Positions 26,710 to 37,152 are shown, numbered from the stretch's first letter. The stretch is DNA of 64,000 bases from Paraburkholderia sp. Tr-20389 (GCF_017104565.1 NZ_JAAGPD010000022.1:1-64000), one strand, 5' to 3'. Numbers and translations are program-made. The notes: generated from the letters alone by a model not told the origin.

Positions 26710-28167
26710 ATGCAAACCGACTCTAGCTTCACCTTCGTTCTCTTCGGCGGAACTGGCGATCTGTCGATGCGCAAGATCCTCCCTGCACTGTATGAAGCAC
26801 ACCGTGCAGGCATGCTCGCGGCGAGCGGCAAGATCGTGGCGGTCGCGCGTCATGAGGAAGACCGTGACGGTTATTTGCGATGGGTCAATGAGCACGTGAA
26901 GGCGCACGTCGCGAAGAGCGGCGTCGACGAAAACGCGTGGGCGAGCTTTATCGATCGCATCGAGTATGTGAAGCTCGACCTCGGCAACGCGGAAGACTTC
27001 GTGAAGCTGCGCGATGCGGTGCAGGATCTGCCCGGTACGCGCGTGTTCTATCTGGCGACGGGTCCGTCGCTGTTCGTGCCGATCTGCCGCGCACTCGCGT
27101 CCGTCGGTCTGAACGAGAACGCGCGCATCGTGCTCGAAAAGCCGCTCGGCTACGACCTCCGTTCGTCGAATGCGATCAACGACGCCGTCGGCGAAATCTT
27201 CGCGGAAGAGCAGATCTACCGTATCGACCACTACCTCGGCAAAGAGCCCGTGCAGAACCTGCTGGCACTGCGCTTCGGCAATGCGCTGTTCGAGCCGCTG
27301 TGGCGCCGCGAGTGGGTCGAGAGCATCCAGATCACGATTGCGGAAGAGCTCGGCGTCGAAGCACGCGGCGACTTCTACGACAATACGGGCGCGCTGCGCG
27401 ACATGGTGCAGAACCATTTGCTGCAACTGCTCTCGATCGTCGCAATGGAACCGCCGCATTCGATGGATTCCGATTCCGTCCGCGATGAAAAGCTGCGCGT
27501 GCTGCGCGCGCTGAAGCCGATCGAACCGCGCGACATCAGCAGGGTCGCCGTGCGCGGCCAGTATCACGCGGGCGTCATTCGCGGCACGTCGGTGCCCGCG
27601 TATGCAACCGAGCCCGGCGTCAAGCAGGACAGCGCGACGGAAACGTTCGTCGCGCTGAAGGTCGAGATCGACAACTGGCGCTGGGCGGGCGTGCCGTTCT
27701 TCTTGCGTACGGGCAAACGTCTCGCCGATCGCATTGCGGAAATCGTCGTGAACTTCCGGCCGGTGCCGCATTCGGCACTGGGTGCGTCGGCGTTGCGCGC
27801 GGGCGCGAACCGGCTGGTGATCCGCCTGCAGCCGAACGAAACCATTCGCCTCTATTGCCTCGCGAAGAAGCCGGGCGAAGGGATGAACCTGTCGAGCGTG
27901 CACCTCGACCTCGCCTTCGACCAGTTCTTCAAGGAAGGCCAGATGGAGGCGTACCAGCGCCTGCTGCTCGACGTGATCAACGGTCGTCTCGCGCTCTTTG
28001 TGCGTCGCGACGAACAGGAAGCGGCGTGGAAGTGGGTCGAGCCGATCCTCAACGAATGGGCCGCGTCGGGCAAACCGAAGCCTTATGCGGCAGGCACGTG
28101 GGGCCCGGCTGCCGCGAGCGCGATGCTCGCGCAGCACGGCACCTGCTGGCTCGAAGAAGAAAACTGA
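26710..28167 (+). CDS. zwf: Glucose-6-phosphate 1-dehydrogenase
   Basis: A 485-residue cytoplasmic enzyme oxidising glucose-6-phosphate to 6-phosphogluconolactone with NADP+ (or NAD+), feeding the Entner-Doudoroff and pentose phosphate routes. The N-terminal nucleotide fold has FGGTGDLSMRKILPALY, and the substrate/catalytic signature RIDHYLGKEPVQN is intact (catalytic His in DHYLGKE). C-terminal motifs such as PFFLRTGKRL are present. The ATG at 26710 is preceded by GGAGA, and the protein then has the family's usual length. First gene of zwf-pgl-glk::hexR. Confidence 0.97.
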   Translation: MQTDSSFTFVLFGGTGDLSMRKILPALYEAHRAGMLAASGKIVAVARHEEDRDGYLRWVNEHVKAHVAKSGVDENAWASFIDRIEYVKLDLGNAEDFVKLRDAVQDLPGTRVFYLATGPSLFVPICRALASVGLNENARIVLEKPLGYDLRSSNAINDAVGEIFAEEQIYRIDHYLGKEPVQNLLALRFGNALFEPLWRREWVESIQITIAEELGVEARGDFYDNTGALRDMVQNHLLQLLSIVAMEPPHSMDSDSVRDEKLRVLRALKPIEPRDISRVAVRGQYHAGVIRGTSVPAYATEPGVKQDSATETFVALKVEIDNWRWAGVPFFLRTGKRLADRIAEIVVNFRPVPHSALGASALRAGANRLVIRLQPNETIRLYCLAKKPGEGMNLSSVHLDLAFDQFFKEGQMEAYQRLLLDVINGRLALFVRRDEQEAAWKWVEPILNEWAASGKPKPYAAGTWGPAAASAMLAQHGTCWLEEEN

Positions 28168-28308
28168 GGTAAGTGATTTTCCACGGCGCGTTTTGTTTTG
28201 ACCTGCGATGATCGACGTCTTTCGTGACTTTCAGGCAGCGCGCCGTATGCAGCACAGCATGATCAAGCAACACTTCAGATCAAACAAAGAAAGCAGCATG
28301 GAGGAGAA

Positions 28309-29016
28309 GTGATCGAGCTTCACGCTTTCGACGACCCGCGCGCCCAATCCGACGCGCTGGCGAAGGCGGTCGGCGACGCGTTACATGCGTCGCTCGCCGC
28401 CCGTGCGAGCGCGACCCGCGCCCGCCCGACGACGCTTGCCGTGTCCGGCGGCACGAGTCCGCGTCCGTTTCTGCAGACGCTATCCACGCAACCGTTCGAC
28501 TGGAAGCGCATTGCCGTGACGCTCGTCGACGACCGCTGGGTGCCCGAATCGGATGACGCCAGCAACGCCCGCCTCGCGCGCGAGACGCTGTTGCAGCATG
28601 CTGCGCGTGATGCCGCCTTCCTTCCGCTCGTCGATACGGCGCAATCGCTTGATGACTATGTCGCCGGATTGAACGGTGAAGTCGCAAGCGGTTCGCGTCA
28701 TCTGCCTGACGTCGCCGTGCTCGGCATGGGCGAAGACGGTCACACGGCCTCCATTTTCGCGGACGCGCCCGAATGGGAGCACGCCGTCTCGACGGCCGAA
28801 CCGTTCGTCGCCGTTCATCCCGGCGCCGCGCCGCATGCGCGCGTGAGCTGGTCGATGTCCGCCTTGAAGAAGATCGACCGGCTATTCCTGCTGATCGCCG
28901 GTCAGAAAAAGCTCGACGTGCTCAATGCCGCCGCAGCCGCCCCACAAAAAAATGCCATCTCGACGCTGGCGAACGACAAGGGAGTGAGACTCGATGTCTA
29001 CTGGTGTGCAAACTAA
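28309..29016 (+). CDS. pgl: 6-phosphogluconolactonase
   Basis: A 235-residue enzyme hydrolysing 6-phosphogluconolactone, the step after Zwf. Family motifs are [52 protein letters not shown] and [19 protein letters not shown]. The start is GTG at 28309 directly after GGAGGAGAA. Its 3' end overlaps the glk::hexR gene by 23 bp, so the two are translationally coupled. Confidence 0.95.
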   Translation: MIELHAFDDPRAQSDALAKAVGDALHASLAARASATRARPTTLAVSGGTSPRPFLQTLSTQPFDWKRIAVTLVDDRWVPESDDASNARLARETLLQHAARDAAFLPLVDTAQSLDDYVAGLNGEVASGSRHLPDVAVLGMGEDGHTASIFADAPEWEHAVSTAEPFVAVHPGAAPHARVSWSMSALKKIDRLFLLIAGQKKLDVLNAAAAAPQKNAISTLANDKGVRLDVYWCAN

Positions 29017-30913
29017 GGCTGCCCCCGGCGCGGGCCAGCACGCCGACGGACCGAGGCTGCTCGCCGACATCGGCGGCACCAACGCGCGCTTCGCGCTCGA
29101 AACGGGTCCAGGCGAAATCACGCAGGTTCTGGTCTATCCGTGCGCTGACTATCCGGGCGTCGCAGATGTCATCAAGAAGTATCTGAAGGACACGAAGATC
29201 GGCCGCGTGAATCATGCGGCGATTGCGATCGCGAATCCTGTCGATGGCGATCAGGTCAGCATGACCAATCACGACTGGACGTTCTCGATCGAAGCAACGC
29301 GCCGCGCGCTCGGTTTCGATACGCTGCTCGTCGTCAACGACTTCACCGCGCTCGCGATGGCGTTGCCGGGCCTCACCGATTCGCAGCGCGTGCAGGTGGG
29401 CGGCGGCTCGCGCCGGCAGAACAGCGTGATCGGCCTGCTCGGTCCGGGCACTGGCATGGGCGTGTCGGGTCTGATTCCCGCCGACGACCGCTGGATCGCG
29501 CTCGGCAGCGAAGGCGGCCACGCGACCTTCGCGCCGATGGACGAACGCGAAGACCTGGTTCTGCAGTACGCGCGCAAGAAGTGGTCGCACGTGTCGTTCG
29601 AACGTGTGGCGGCCGGCCCCGGCATCGAAGTGATCTACCGCGCGCTCGCGGGCCGCGACAAGAAGCGCGTGCCGGCGACGATCGAGGTGTCGGAGATCGT
29701 CAAGAAGGGACTCGACGGAGATTCGCTCGCGGCTGAAACAATCGATGTGTTCTGCGGCATTCTCGGCACGTTCGCGGGCAATATCGCGGTGACGCTCGGC
29801 GCGCTGGGCGGCATCTATATCGGCGGCGGCGTCGTGCCGCGTCTGGGCGAAGTGTTTGCCCGCTCGTCGTTCCGTCAGCGCTTCGAGGCGAAGGGCCGTT
29901 TCGAGGCGTATCTGAAGAACGTGCCGACGTACGTGATCACGGCGGAGTATCCGGCGTTCCTGGGCGTGTCGGCGATTCTCGCTGAGCAGCTGTCGAATCG
30001 CGCGGGCGGCAGTTCGTCGGCGGTGTTCGAGCGTATTCGCCAGATGCGCGATGCGCTGACGCCTGCCGAGCGGCGCGTCGCGGATCTCGCGTTGAATCAT
30101 CCGCGTTCGATCATCAACGATCCGATCGTCGATATCGCGCGCAAGGCCGATGTGAGCCAGCCGACGGTGATCCGTTTCTGCCGTTCACTGGGCTGCCAGG
30201 GTCTTTCCGATTTCAAGCTGAAGCTGGCGACGGGTTTGACGGGCACGATTCCCGTGTCGCATAGCCAGGTGCATCTTGGCGATACGGCGACGGATTTCGG
30301 CGCGAAGGTGCTGGACAATACCGTCTCCGCAATCTTGCAACTGCGCGAGCATCTGAACTTCGAGCACGTCGAGTCGGCGATCGATTTGCTGAACGGCGCA
30401 CGACGTATCGAGTTCTATGGTCTCGGCAACTCGAACATCGTCGCGCAGGATGCGCACTACAAGTTCTTCCGCTTTGGCATTCCGACTATTGCGTATGGCG
30501 ATCTGTACATGCAGGCGGCGTCGGCAGCGTTGCTCGGCAAGGGCGATGTGATCGTTGCTGTTTCGAAATCCGGGCGCGCGCCGGAATTGCTGCGCGTGCT
30601 GGAAGTGGCGATGCAGGCGGGTGCGAAGGTGATCGCTATCACGTCGAGTAATACGCCGCTGGCTAAACGCGCGACGGTCGCGCTGGAGACCGATCACATC
30701 GAGATTCGCGAATCGCAGTTGTCGATGATTTCGCGGATTTTGCATCTGCTGATGATCGATATTCTGGCTGTCGGGGTTGCGATTCGGCGTGCTGCGCCGG
30801 CTTCTTCTGAAGTTAGCGCTGCTGTTACCAAAGCCCGTAAAGGTGCCGATGTTGATACGTCGGCCGTGCTTGACTGGCTTAGTCATGGGGCGGCTGCGTC
30901 GCCGAAGGATTAG
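28994..30913 (+). CDS. glk: Bifunctional glucokinase / HexR (RpiR-family) transcriptional regulator
   Basis: A 639-residue fusion. The N-terminal half (about 20-340) is a bacterial glucokinase: [15 protein letters not shown] (phosphate binding), [41 protein letters not shown]. The C-terminal half (about 345-620) is an RpiR-type regulator: [23 protein letters not shown] and a sugar-phosphate-binding SIS domain ([38 protein letters not shown]). The regulator half should bind 2-keto-3-deoxy-6-phosphogluconate and repress through the operator at 26622 (known for HexR, inferred here). The fusion is typical of Burkholderia. It makes one polypeptide both phosphorylate glucose and report on the pathway. 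Confidence 0.95.
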   Translation: MSTGVQTKAAPGAGQHADGPRLLADIGGTNARFALETGPGEITQVLVYPCADYPGVADVIKKYLKDTKIGRVNHAAIAIANPVDGDQVSMTNHDWTFSIEATRRALGFDTLLVVNDFTALAMALPGLTDSQRVQVGGGSRRQNSVIGLLGPGTGMGVSGLIPADDRWIALGSEGGHATFAPMDEREDLVLQYARKKWSHVSFERVAAGPGIEVIYRALAGRDKKRVPATIEVSEIVKKGLDGDSLAAETIDVFCGILGTFAGNIAVTLGALGGIYIGGGVVPRLGEVFARSSFRQRFEAKGRFEAYLKNVPTYVITAEYPAFLGVSAILAEQLSNRAGGSSSAVFERIRQMRDALTPAERRVADLALNHPRSIINDPIVDIARKADVSQPTVIRFCRSLGCQGLSDFKLKLATGLTGTIPVSHSQVHLGDTATDFGAKVLDNTVSAILQLREHLNFEHVESAIDLLNGARRIEFYGLGNSNIVAQDAHYKFFRFGIPTIAYGDLYMQAASAALLGKGDVIVAVSKSGRAPELLRVLEVAMQAGAKVIAITSSNTPLAKRATVALETDHIEIRESQLSMISRILHLLMIDILAVGVAIRRAAPASSEVSAAVTKARKGADVDTSAVLDWLSHGAAASPKD

Positions 30914-30923
30914 CGTTTTTTTT

Positions 30924-31705
30924 GTCTGCGACGCAGTCACCATTCTTGCCTGCGGCGCGGCGTTGCCAGTTTTTTTTCGCTGGCATCCGCGCTGTTTCTC
31001 TGGTTTGCTGGCGTTGCCCCTGTGCGGGGCGGCACCTACTTTTCTTTGCAGCGGCAAAGAAAAGTAGGCAAAAGAAAGCCGCTCACACCGCTAGCTTGTG
31101 TACTTGCCTGCGGGCCCCCTACGGGTCCCGCACTCCACACGGCAACACTTTGTTTTGCGCCCGTTGCCAGCGCCTCGAACAGGCGCATCACCCACTCCAG
31201 TCACTCGTACCTCAGCCAGCGGCAGCGACTCGTCTGCGCCGCCCAGGTGGCAAACGGTGTGTAGGTTGTCGCACCATACGCGTTGGCGTTCTTACGACAC
31301 CGATCCGCTTTTCAGTCCGGAGTGGTGCACCTCCAGCGCGACGGCCTACACACAGTTTGCCACCTGGGCGGCCGCGAACGCCTGGTAACGCGGCCCGTGA
31401 CGCGAGAGTGTGAAGTGGGTGATGCGTGAGTTAGCACGCTGGCAACGGGCGCAAATAAGCGCGTTGCCACGTGGAGCGTAAGAACTGGTGGGGGCCCGCA
31501 GGCAAGAACAAGGATTGGCGGTGTGAGCCCGCTTTCTTTGCTTACTTTCTTTGCGGCGGCAAAGAAAGTAAGTGCCGCCCCGCACAGGGGCAACGCCAGC
31601 AAACCAGAAGCAAAACGCGGATGCCAGCGAAACCGAAAGCGCGGAGCAAAACCCAAAAGGCAAAGCCCGCGCCGAGAAGGCAAGAATGGCGACTGCGTCG
31701 CAGAC
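30924..31705. repeat. Large imperfect inverted repeat filling an intergenic region
   Basis: The left arm starts gtctgcgacgcagtc at 30924; its reverse complement gactgcgtcgcagac ends at 31705. Matching continues inward with gaps: ctggtttgctggcg + ttgcccctgtgcgggg, ttgcctgcgggcccc, gcgcccgttgccagcg, catcacccact, and cgcccaggtggcaaac + gtgtgtagg, down to a loop around 31285-31322. Each arm also holds a local hairpin (tactttt..ttgc / gcaaag..aaaagta at about 31038-31068, and its partner at 31545-31572). Such elements are repeated in Burkholderia genomes. No gene is inside. It ends 18 bp past the MFS stop codon. Confidence 0.85.
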
Positions 31706-31722
31706 AACAACAGCACCAACAA

Positions 31723-32934
31723 CTACGACAAAGCCGGCCTCCCATGCCACCGCACGACCAAAAACCTTCCAACAAAACACAAAGACCCAGCAACAGCGAT
31801 GGTAACGCCCATGCCTTGCGGCGACCCATCATGCCAAAGCCCGACGGCGAACGAAGACAGCGCCCCTAACGCCAGCTGCACAGCACCAAAAACAGCCGCA
31901 GCCGCGCCAGCATTGCGCGGATACCGATGCATCAAATCCGTCGTGCAATTCGCCGACAGCACCCCCACCACACCGACTACGAAAAACAAACCGGCCACGA
32001 TCGACCACAAGCCGCCCCACCCAGTCAAACACATCAACGCGACGAACAGCGAAGCGACAAAGCTGATGGTCGCAGCGACGGAAATCACCGGCAACGGACC
32101 ACTGCGTCCAACCACTCGAGTGTTGATGAAATTGCCGAGCATGATGCCGACGATGTTCATCCCGAACAAAAAGCCATAGTGCTGCGCGGACACATGGAAG
32201 TACTCGATATAGACGAACGGCGTCGCCGTGATGTACGCGAACATCGACGCGAACGCCATGCCGCCGCACAGCATGTGCCCCCACGTGACAGGATCCTTCA
32301 GCAATGTGCCGTACGCGGCAAACGACTGAAACACCGCACCGTGCGCGCGCTTCTCCCGCGGCCAGGTCTCCGGCACTCGCATGAACGCAGTCACCGCGCA
32401 AATCGCGCCGAAAATCGTCAGCGCGATGAAGACAACGCGCCAGCCACCAAGCAATAGCAACTGCCCGCCAATCAAAGGCGCAAGCAACGGCCCGATCGAC
32501 GTGACGATGGCAAGCATCGACAGCACACGCGCTGCATCGGCAGGACCGTGCGCGTCGCGGGCAATCGCACGCGCCAGCACCGACGCCGCGCCTGCGCCCA
32601 GCGCCTGCACGAAGCGGAACGTGATGAGCGAACCGATCGTCGGCGACAACGAGCAGACGATCGTCGCGAGCGTGTACATCACAATGCCGCCGAGCAGCAC
32701 GGGACGCCGACCATACGCATCCGACATCGGCCCGTACAGCAACATGCCGATCGAGAAGCCGAGCATGAAGCTCGTCAGCGTGCTCTGCGCGGCGCCCGCG
32801 CTGACGCTGAATGCCTGCGTGATCGACGGCAGGCTGGGCAGGTACATATCGATCGAAATCGGCCCGCACGCGGCGAGCGCGCCGAGCAGCAGAATCAGCC
32901 GCGCGTCGGGCCGGGATCTGACGTCGTGAGACAT
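31723..32934 (-). CDS. Bcr/CflA-family multidrug exporter (MFS)
   Basis: A 403-residue proton-drug antiporter with 12 membrane segments. Diagnostic family sequences are GPISIDMYLPSLPSITQAF near the N terminus, GPMSDAYGRRPVLLGGIVMY (MFS motif A) and FRFVQALGAGAASVLARAIA. Members export bicyclomycin, chloramphenicol or sulfonamides (known); its own substrate is not evident. The ATG at 32934 (MSHDVRSRPDARL) was preferred to a TTG nine codons upstream. Its 3' end runs into the large inverted repeat, which may act as its terminator. Confidence 0.92.
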   Translation of the reverse strand: MSHDVRSRPDARLILLLGALAACGPISIDMYLPSLPSITQAFSVSAGAAQSTLTSFMLGFSIGMLLYGPMSDAYGRRPVLLGGIVMYTLATIVCSLSPTIGSLITFRFVQALGAGAASVLARAIARDAHGPADAARVLSMLAIVTSIGPLLAPLIGGQLLLLGGWRVVFIALTIFGAICAVTAFMRVPETWPREKRAHGAVFQSFAAYGTLLKDPVTWGHMLCGGMAFASMFAYITATPFVYIEYFHVSAQHYGFLFGMNIVGIMLGNFINTRVVGRSGPLPVISVAATISFVASLFVALMCLTGWGGLWSIVAGLFFVVGVVGVLSANCTTDLMHRYPRNAGAAAAVFGAVQLALGALSSFAVGLWHDGSPQGMGVTIAVAGSLCFVGRFLVVRWHGRPALS

Positions 32935-33127
32935 GGAATTCCAGTGAGAAGCAGCGCGCAAGGAACGGCCGATGCTGGACCCAGCGGACCGTGCGGCACT
33001 GCGGATACGGCCCCCGATTGTAACCGACGCCCCATCCCGCCCTCCCCACCAACCTTCATCGGCGGCCCTGATCCGGCTTATCGGTTAAGCTGACCGTCCA
33101 TCCTTTCGACGCCGACATCCGACCCAG

Positions 33128-33793
33128 ATGACCGCCTTTCTGCTGATCTGGAGCCCCAGGAAATGGCCATGGCCGGAACTGCCCGACGTGGCAAAACGCG
33201 TCGCGGCAGGCGAAGCCGTCACCGATGTCTGGGGCTGCGGCCACTCGCGCAGCATCCTGCCTGGCGATCGCGTGTTCGTTCATCGCGTGACGCTCGAACC
33301 CAAAGGCGTGTTCGCGTCGGGCTACGTGACGCGCGCGCCGTACGAAGTGCCTGACGCGACAAAGAAGCGCGGCTATCGGCTGTGCGTCGACTTCGTGTAC
33401 GACTATCTGGTCGATGCGCATCATGAAGTCGTGATTACCCGCGACGAACTGCGCAAGCATCCGTTCTCCGTGCAGACCTGGGACGCGCAGACCTCGGGCA
33501 TTTCGATCAAGCCGATGGCCGAAGGCGCGCTCGAGAAGCTGTGGATCGAACGAACCGGCAAGCGGGCGCGACCCGCTACCGCGCTCACGCCGCAGTGCGA
33601 CGCACCGGCGGCCTCGACGAAAGAGCAGGCGACGCAAGCGTGGAGCGCCGCGAACAAGGCCGCAGCCGGGAAACGCGCGGCGCGGGTCGCGATGTACTTC
33701 AGTGCACGCAAACGCCCGGACAGCACACCCGGCGGAGGCGAAGGCGGAGAAGGCGGCACCGGTAGTGATGGCAACCCCTCCGGCAACAGCTGA
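33128..33793 (+). CDS. EVE/PUA-like domain protein with Gly-rich tail
   Basis: A 221-residue protein. The N-terminal part (about 1-140) begins FLLIWSPRKWPWPELPDVAK and contains GCGHSRSILPGDRVFVHRVT, LEPKGVFASGYVTRAPYEV and RGYRLCVDFVYDYLVD, the layout of EVE-like PUA domains, which read modified bases and are often attached to restriction proteins. The rest is low complexity and ends in a glycine/serine tail (TPGGGEGGEGGTGSDGNPSG). No nuclease domain follows, so the role is open. The family assignment is from pattern only. Confidence 0.6.
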   Translation: MTAFLLIWSPRKWPWPELPDVAKRVAAGEAVTDVWGCGHSRSILPGDRVFVHRVTLEPKGVFASGYVTRAPYEVPDATKKRGYRLCVDFVYDYLVDAHHEVVITRDELRKHPFSVQTWDAQTSGISIKPMAEGALEKLWIERTGKRARPATALTPQCDAPAASTKEQATQAWSAANKAAAGKRAARVAMYFSARKRPDSTPGGGEGGEGGTGSDGNPSGNS

Positions 33794-34014
33794 ACGCAAC
33801 GGTCCGCGCGTGAGTCCGCGGCTAACCGCACCGCCCCGCTCGCGGCCGACTCGACCCGACTCCGGTACAATTTCGTGAGGTCATCCTGACGGTCGTGTGG
33901 CCGCTCTGCGTCAGTGCGCGAGCGTTCGGACCACACGCAAACCGCCCTTGTACTGCACTCGCGCAGGTCGCAGCCGTTCGACGCGCGAGCCCAACCCAAG
34001 CAGGTCCAACGCCC

Positions 34015-35295
34015 ATGCCCAGCAATCAAGAACTCTTCGACCGCGCCCAGAAAACCATTCCGGGCGGCGTGAACTCGCCCGTGCGCGCCTTCCGTTCCGT
34101 CGGCGGCACGCCGCGTTTCATCGAACGCGCACAAGGCGCGTACTTCTGGGATGCCGAGGGCAAGCGCTACATCGACTACATCGGTTCGTGGGGACCGATG
34201 ATCGTCGGCCACGTGCATCCCGAAGTGCTCGAAGCCGTGCAGCGCGTGCTGTCGAACGGCTTCTCGTTCGGCGCACCGACGGAAGCGGAGATCGAGATCG
34301 CCGAGGAAATCTGCAAGCTCGTGCCTTCGATGGAACAGGTGCGGATGGTGTCGAGCGGAACGGAAGCAACCATGAGCGCGCTGCGTCTCGCGCGCGGCTT
34401 CACGAACCGCAGCCGCATCGTCAAGTTCGAAGGCTGCTATCACGGCCACGCCGACAGCCTGCTCGTGAAGGCCGGCTCGGGCCTGCTGACTTTCGGCAAC
34501 CCGACTTCGGCGGGCGTACCCGTCGATATCGCGAAGCACACCACCGTGCTCGAATACAACAACGTTGCTGCGCTCGAAGAAGCGTTCAAGGCGTTCGGCA
34601 ATGAAATCGCGTCGGTGATCGTCGAGCCGGTGGCGGGCAATATGAATCTCGTGCGCGCGACGCCGGAATTCCTTGGCGCGCTGCGGCGCCTGTGTACCGA
34701 GTACGGCTCGGTGCTGATCTTCGACGAAGTGATGTGCGGATTCCGTGTCGCGCTAGGCGGCGCGCAGCAGTTGTATGGCATCACGCCGGACCTCACGTGT
34801 CTGGGCAAGGTGATCGGCGGCGGCATGCCGGCGGCCGCGTTCGGCGGACGGCGCGACATCATGGCCCATCTCGCGCCGCTCGGCGGCGTGTATCAGGCGG
34901 GCACGCTGTCGGGCAATCCGATCGCGGTCGCAGCCGGTCTGAAGACGCTGCAACTGATCCAGGCGCCGGGCTTCTACGATGCGCTGTCGCGTCAGACTAC
35001 CCGCCTCGTGCAAGGCCTGACGGAAGCGGCGCGCGAAGCGAAGATTCCGTTCGCGGCGGATTCCGTCGGCGGCATGTTCGGCCTGTACTTCTCGGAGTCG
35101 GTGCCGGGCAGCTTCGCCGAAATCTCGCGCTGCGACGTGCCGCGCTTCAACACGTTCTTCCACAAGATGCTCGATGCAGGCGTGTACTTCGCGCCGTCCG
35201 CGTACGAGGCAGGCTTCGTGTCGAGCGCGCACGACGACGCGATCGTCGACGCCACCATCGAAGCAGCGCGCGGCGCATTCAAGTCGCTCGCCTGA
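34015..35295 (+). CDS. hemL: Glutamate-1-semialdehyde 2,1-aminomutase
   Basis: A 426-residue PLP enzyme converting glutamate-1-semialdehyde to 5-aminolevulinate, the tetrapyrrole precursor (C5 pathway). It starts [20 protein letters not shown] and carries [41 protein letters not shown] and the PLP lysine in [17 protein letters not shown]. The ATG at 34015 gives the family's standard length; an upstream in-frame extension has no conserved sequence. The ribD gene follows after 39 bp. Confidence 0.97.
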   Translation: MPSNQELFDRAQKTIPGGVNSPVRAFRSVGGTPRFIERAQGAYFWDAEGKRYIDYIGSWGPMIVGHVHPEVLEAVQRVLSNGFSFGAPTEAEIEIAEEICKLVPSMEQVRMVSSGTEATMSALRLARGFTNRSRIVKFEGCYHGHADSLLVKAGSGLLTFGNPTSAGVPVDIAKHTTVLEYNNVAALEEAFKAFGNEIASVIVEPVAGNMNLVRATPEFLGALRRLCTEYGSVLIFDEVMCGFRVALGGAQQLYGITPDLTCLGKVIGGGMPAAAFGGRRDIMAHLAPLGGVYQAGTLSGNPIAVAAGLKTLQLIQAPGFYDALSRQTTRLVQGLTEAAREAKIPFAADSVGGMFGLYFSESVPGSFAEISRCDVPRFNTFFHKMLDAGVYFAPSAYEAGFVSSAHDDAIVDATIEAARGAFKSLA

Positions 35296-35334
35296 TCCCC
35301 GTCGACGAAACACTGAACGGATAACCCGAACCCG

Positions 35335-36456
35335 ATGTTCTCGCAGACCGATTTCGTCCACATGGAGCGCGCGCTGGCCCTCGCCTGGCGCGGCCTGTAC
35401 ACCACCGACCCGAATCCGCGCGTCGGTTGCGTGCTGGTGAAGAACGGCGAGGTGATCGGCGAAGGCTTCACGCAGCCGGCCGGTCACGATCACGCGGAAA
35501 TCCAGGCGCTCAAGGACGCGCGCAAGCGCGGCCACGACCCGCAGGGTGCGACGGCGTACGTGACGCTGGAGCCGTGCAGCCATTTCGGCCGCACGCCGCC
35601 GTGCGCGAACGCGCTGATCGAAGCGAAGCTCGCACGCGTGGTCGCCGCGATGGAAGACCCGAACCCGCGCGTGTCGGGACGCGGTCTGTCGATGCTGCGC
35701 GAAGCGGGCATCGAAGTGCGCTGCGGCCTGCTCGAAAACGACGCGCGCGAACTGAACATCGGCTTCGTGTCGCGGATGACGCGCGGCCGGCCCTGGGTGC
35801 GGATGAAAGTGGCGGCCTCGCTGGATGGCCGTACGGGCCTGCCGTCGGGCGAAAGCCAGTGGATCACGAGCGAAGCGGCGCGCAATGACGGGCATGCGTG
35901 GCGCGCCCGCGCGTCGGCGATCCTGACGGGCATCGGCACAGTGAAAGAGGACAACCCGCGCATGACGGTGCGCGCCGTCGATACGCCGCGTCAGCCGCGT
36001 CGCGTGCTGATCGACAGCCAGCTCGAGGTTCCGCCCGAAGCGCAGATACTCGCAGGCGCGCCCACGCTGATCTTCTGCAGCACGCTCACGCCGCTGCTCG
36101 CGGAGCGCGCCGCCGTGCTGCACGATCGCGGCGCGGAGATCGTGCCGCTCGCGAACGAAAGCGGCAAAGTCGATTTGCCGCGCATGCTCGAAGAACTCGG
36201 CAAGCGCGAAGTCAACGAACTGCACGTCGAAGCGGGCTACAAGCTGAACGGGTCGCTCCTGCGCGAAGGCTGCGTCGACGAACTGCTCGTCTACCTCGCA
36301 CCGAGCCTGCTCGGCAACGACTCGATGAGCATGTTCAACCTCGCCGCGCCAGGCTCGCTGGACGCGCGCACGCAACTCGAATTTCATGCCGTGGACCGGA
36401 TCGGCAGCGACGTGCGGATTCTCGCGCGGCTGATGCCCAAGGTGCCCACGCATTGA
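35335..36456 (+). CDS. ribD: Bifunctional diaminohydroxyphosphoribosylaminopyrimidine deaminase / reductase
   Basis: A 373-residue enzyme for steps two and three of riboflavin synthesis. The N-terminal deaminase domain has the zinc site HAEIQALKDA and VTLEPCSHFGRTPPC (His, two Cys). The C-terminal NADPH-dependent reductase begins at about 150 (RPWVRMKVAASLDGRTGLPS) with ILTGIGTVKEDNPRMTVR. No FMN riboswitch consensus is visible upstream. It starts a plus-strand run ribD-ribE-ribBA-ribH-nusB. Confidence 0.96.
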   Translation: MFSQTDFVHMERALALAWRGLYTTDPNPRVGCVLVKNGEVIGEGFTQPAGHDHAEIQALKDARKRGHDPQGATAYVTLEPCSHFGRTPPCANALIEAKLARVVAAMEDPNPRVSGRGLSMLREAGIEVRCGLLENDARELNIGFVSRMTRGRPWVRMKVAASLDGRTGLPSGESQWITSEAARNDGHAWRARASAILTGIGTVKEDNPRMTVRAVDTPRQPRRVLIDSQLEVPPEAQILAGAPTLIFCSTLTPLLAERAAVLHDRGAEIVPLANESGKVDLPRMLEELGKREVNELHVEAGYKLNGSLLREGCVDELLVYLAPSLLGNDSMSMFNLAAPGSLDARTQLEFHAVDRIGSDVRILARLMPKVPTH

Positions 36457-36480
36457 CCGATAGATAAAGGACACGACACG

Positions 36481-37095
36481 ATGTTTACGGGAATCGTCGC
36501 GGCTGTCGGCCGCATTGCATCGATCACGCCGCTGGGCAACGAACCGGATTCGGGCGTCCGCCTTCATGTGGAAGCGGGCGGCCTCGACATGGACGACGTG
36601 CAACTGGGCGACAGCATCGCCATTCAGGGCGCGTGCATGACCGTGATCGAGAAGTCGGCGGCTTCGTTCGACGTCGACGTATCGCGCGAAAGCCTGAACC
36701 GCACGGTGGGCCTCGGCGAAACGCGCGAAGTCAACCTCGAAAAGGCGCTGCGCTCGCATGACCGGCTGGGCGGCCATATCGTCTCGGGCCACGTGGACGG
36801 CCTCGGCACGGTGACGCGTTTTGCGCGCGTGGGCGAGTCGCACGAATTGCGCGTGCTCGCGCCGCGCGACATCGGCAAGTATCTGGCGTACAAGGGCTCG
36901 GTTACCGTGAACGGCGTGAGCCTCACCGTGAACTCGGTGGAGGACCGCGACGACGGCTGCGAGTTTTCGATCAATCTGATTCCGCATACGGTTGAAGTCA
37001 CTACGCTCAAGGCTTTGAAGGAAGGCACGCAGGTCAATCTGGAGATCGACCTGATCGCGCGGTACGTCGAGCGGATGCTCAACGCACCGAAGTAG
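36481..37095 (+). CDS. ribE: Riboflavin synthase, alpha subunit
   Basis: A 204-residue enzyme that dismutates two 6,7-dimethyl-8-ribityllumazine molecules to riboflavin. Two similar lumazine-binding barrels are seen: residues 1-95 (MFTGIVAAVGRIASITPLG, GDSIAIQGACMTV) and 96-190 (GGHIVSGHVDGLGTVTRFA, KGSVTVNGVSLTVNSV). It lies 24 bp after ribD. Confidence 0.96.
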   Translation: MFTGIVAAVGRIASITPLGNEPDSGVRLHVEAGGLDMDDVQLGDSIAIQGACMTVIEKSAASFDVDVSRESLNRTVGLGETREVNLEKALRSHDRLGGHIVSGHVDGLGTVTRFARVGESHELRVLAPRDIGKYLAYKGSVTVNGVSLTVNSVEDRDDGCEFSINLIPHTVEVTTLKALKEGTQVNLEIDLIARYVERMLNAPK

Positions 37096-37124
37096 TCTCG
37101 CCTTCCTCTTTGCAGCCGAACATT

Positions 37125-37152
37125 CGTCCGAATGGCATATGCCGTTCGGACG
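37125..37152. promoter_or_regulatory. 28-bp near-perfect palindrome upstream of ribBA
   Basis: Two 14-base arms meet without a loop (cgtccgaatggcat / atgccgttcggacg) with a single G:T-type mismatch. It lies 30 bp after the ribE stop and about 58 bp before the ribBA start. The absence of a loop and T tract argues for an operator rather than a terminator. Confidence 0.45.
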
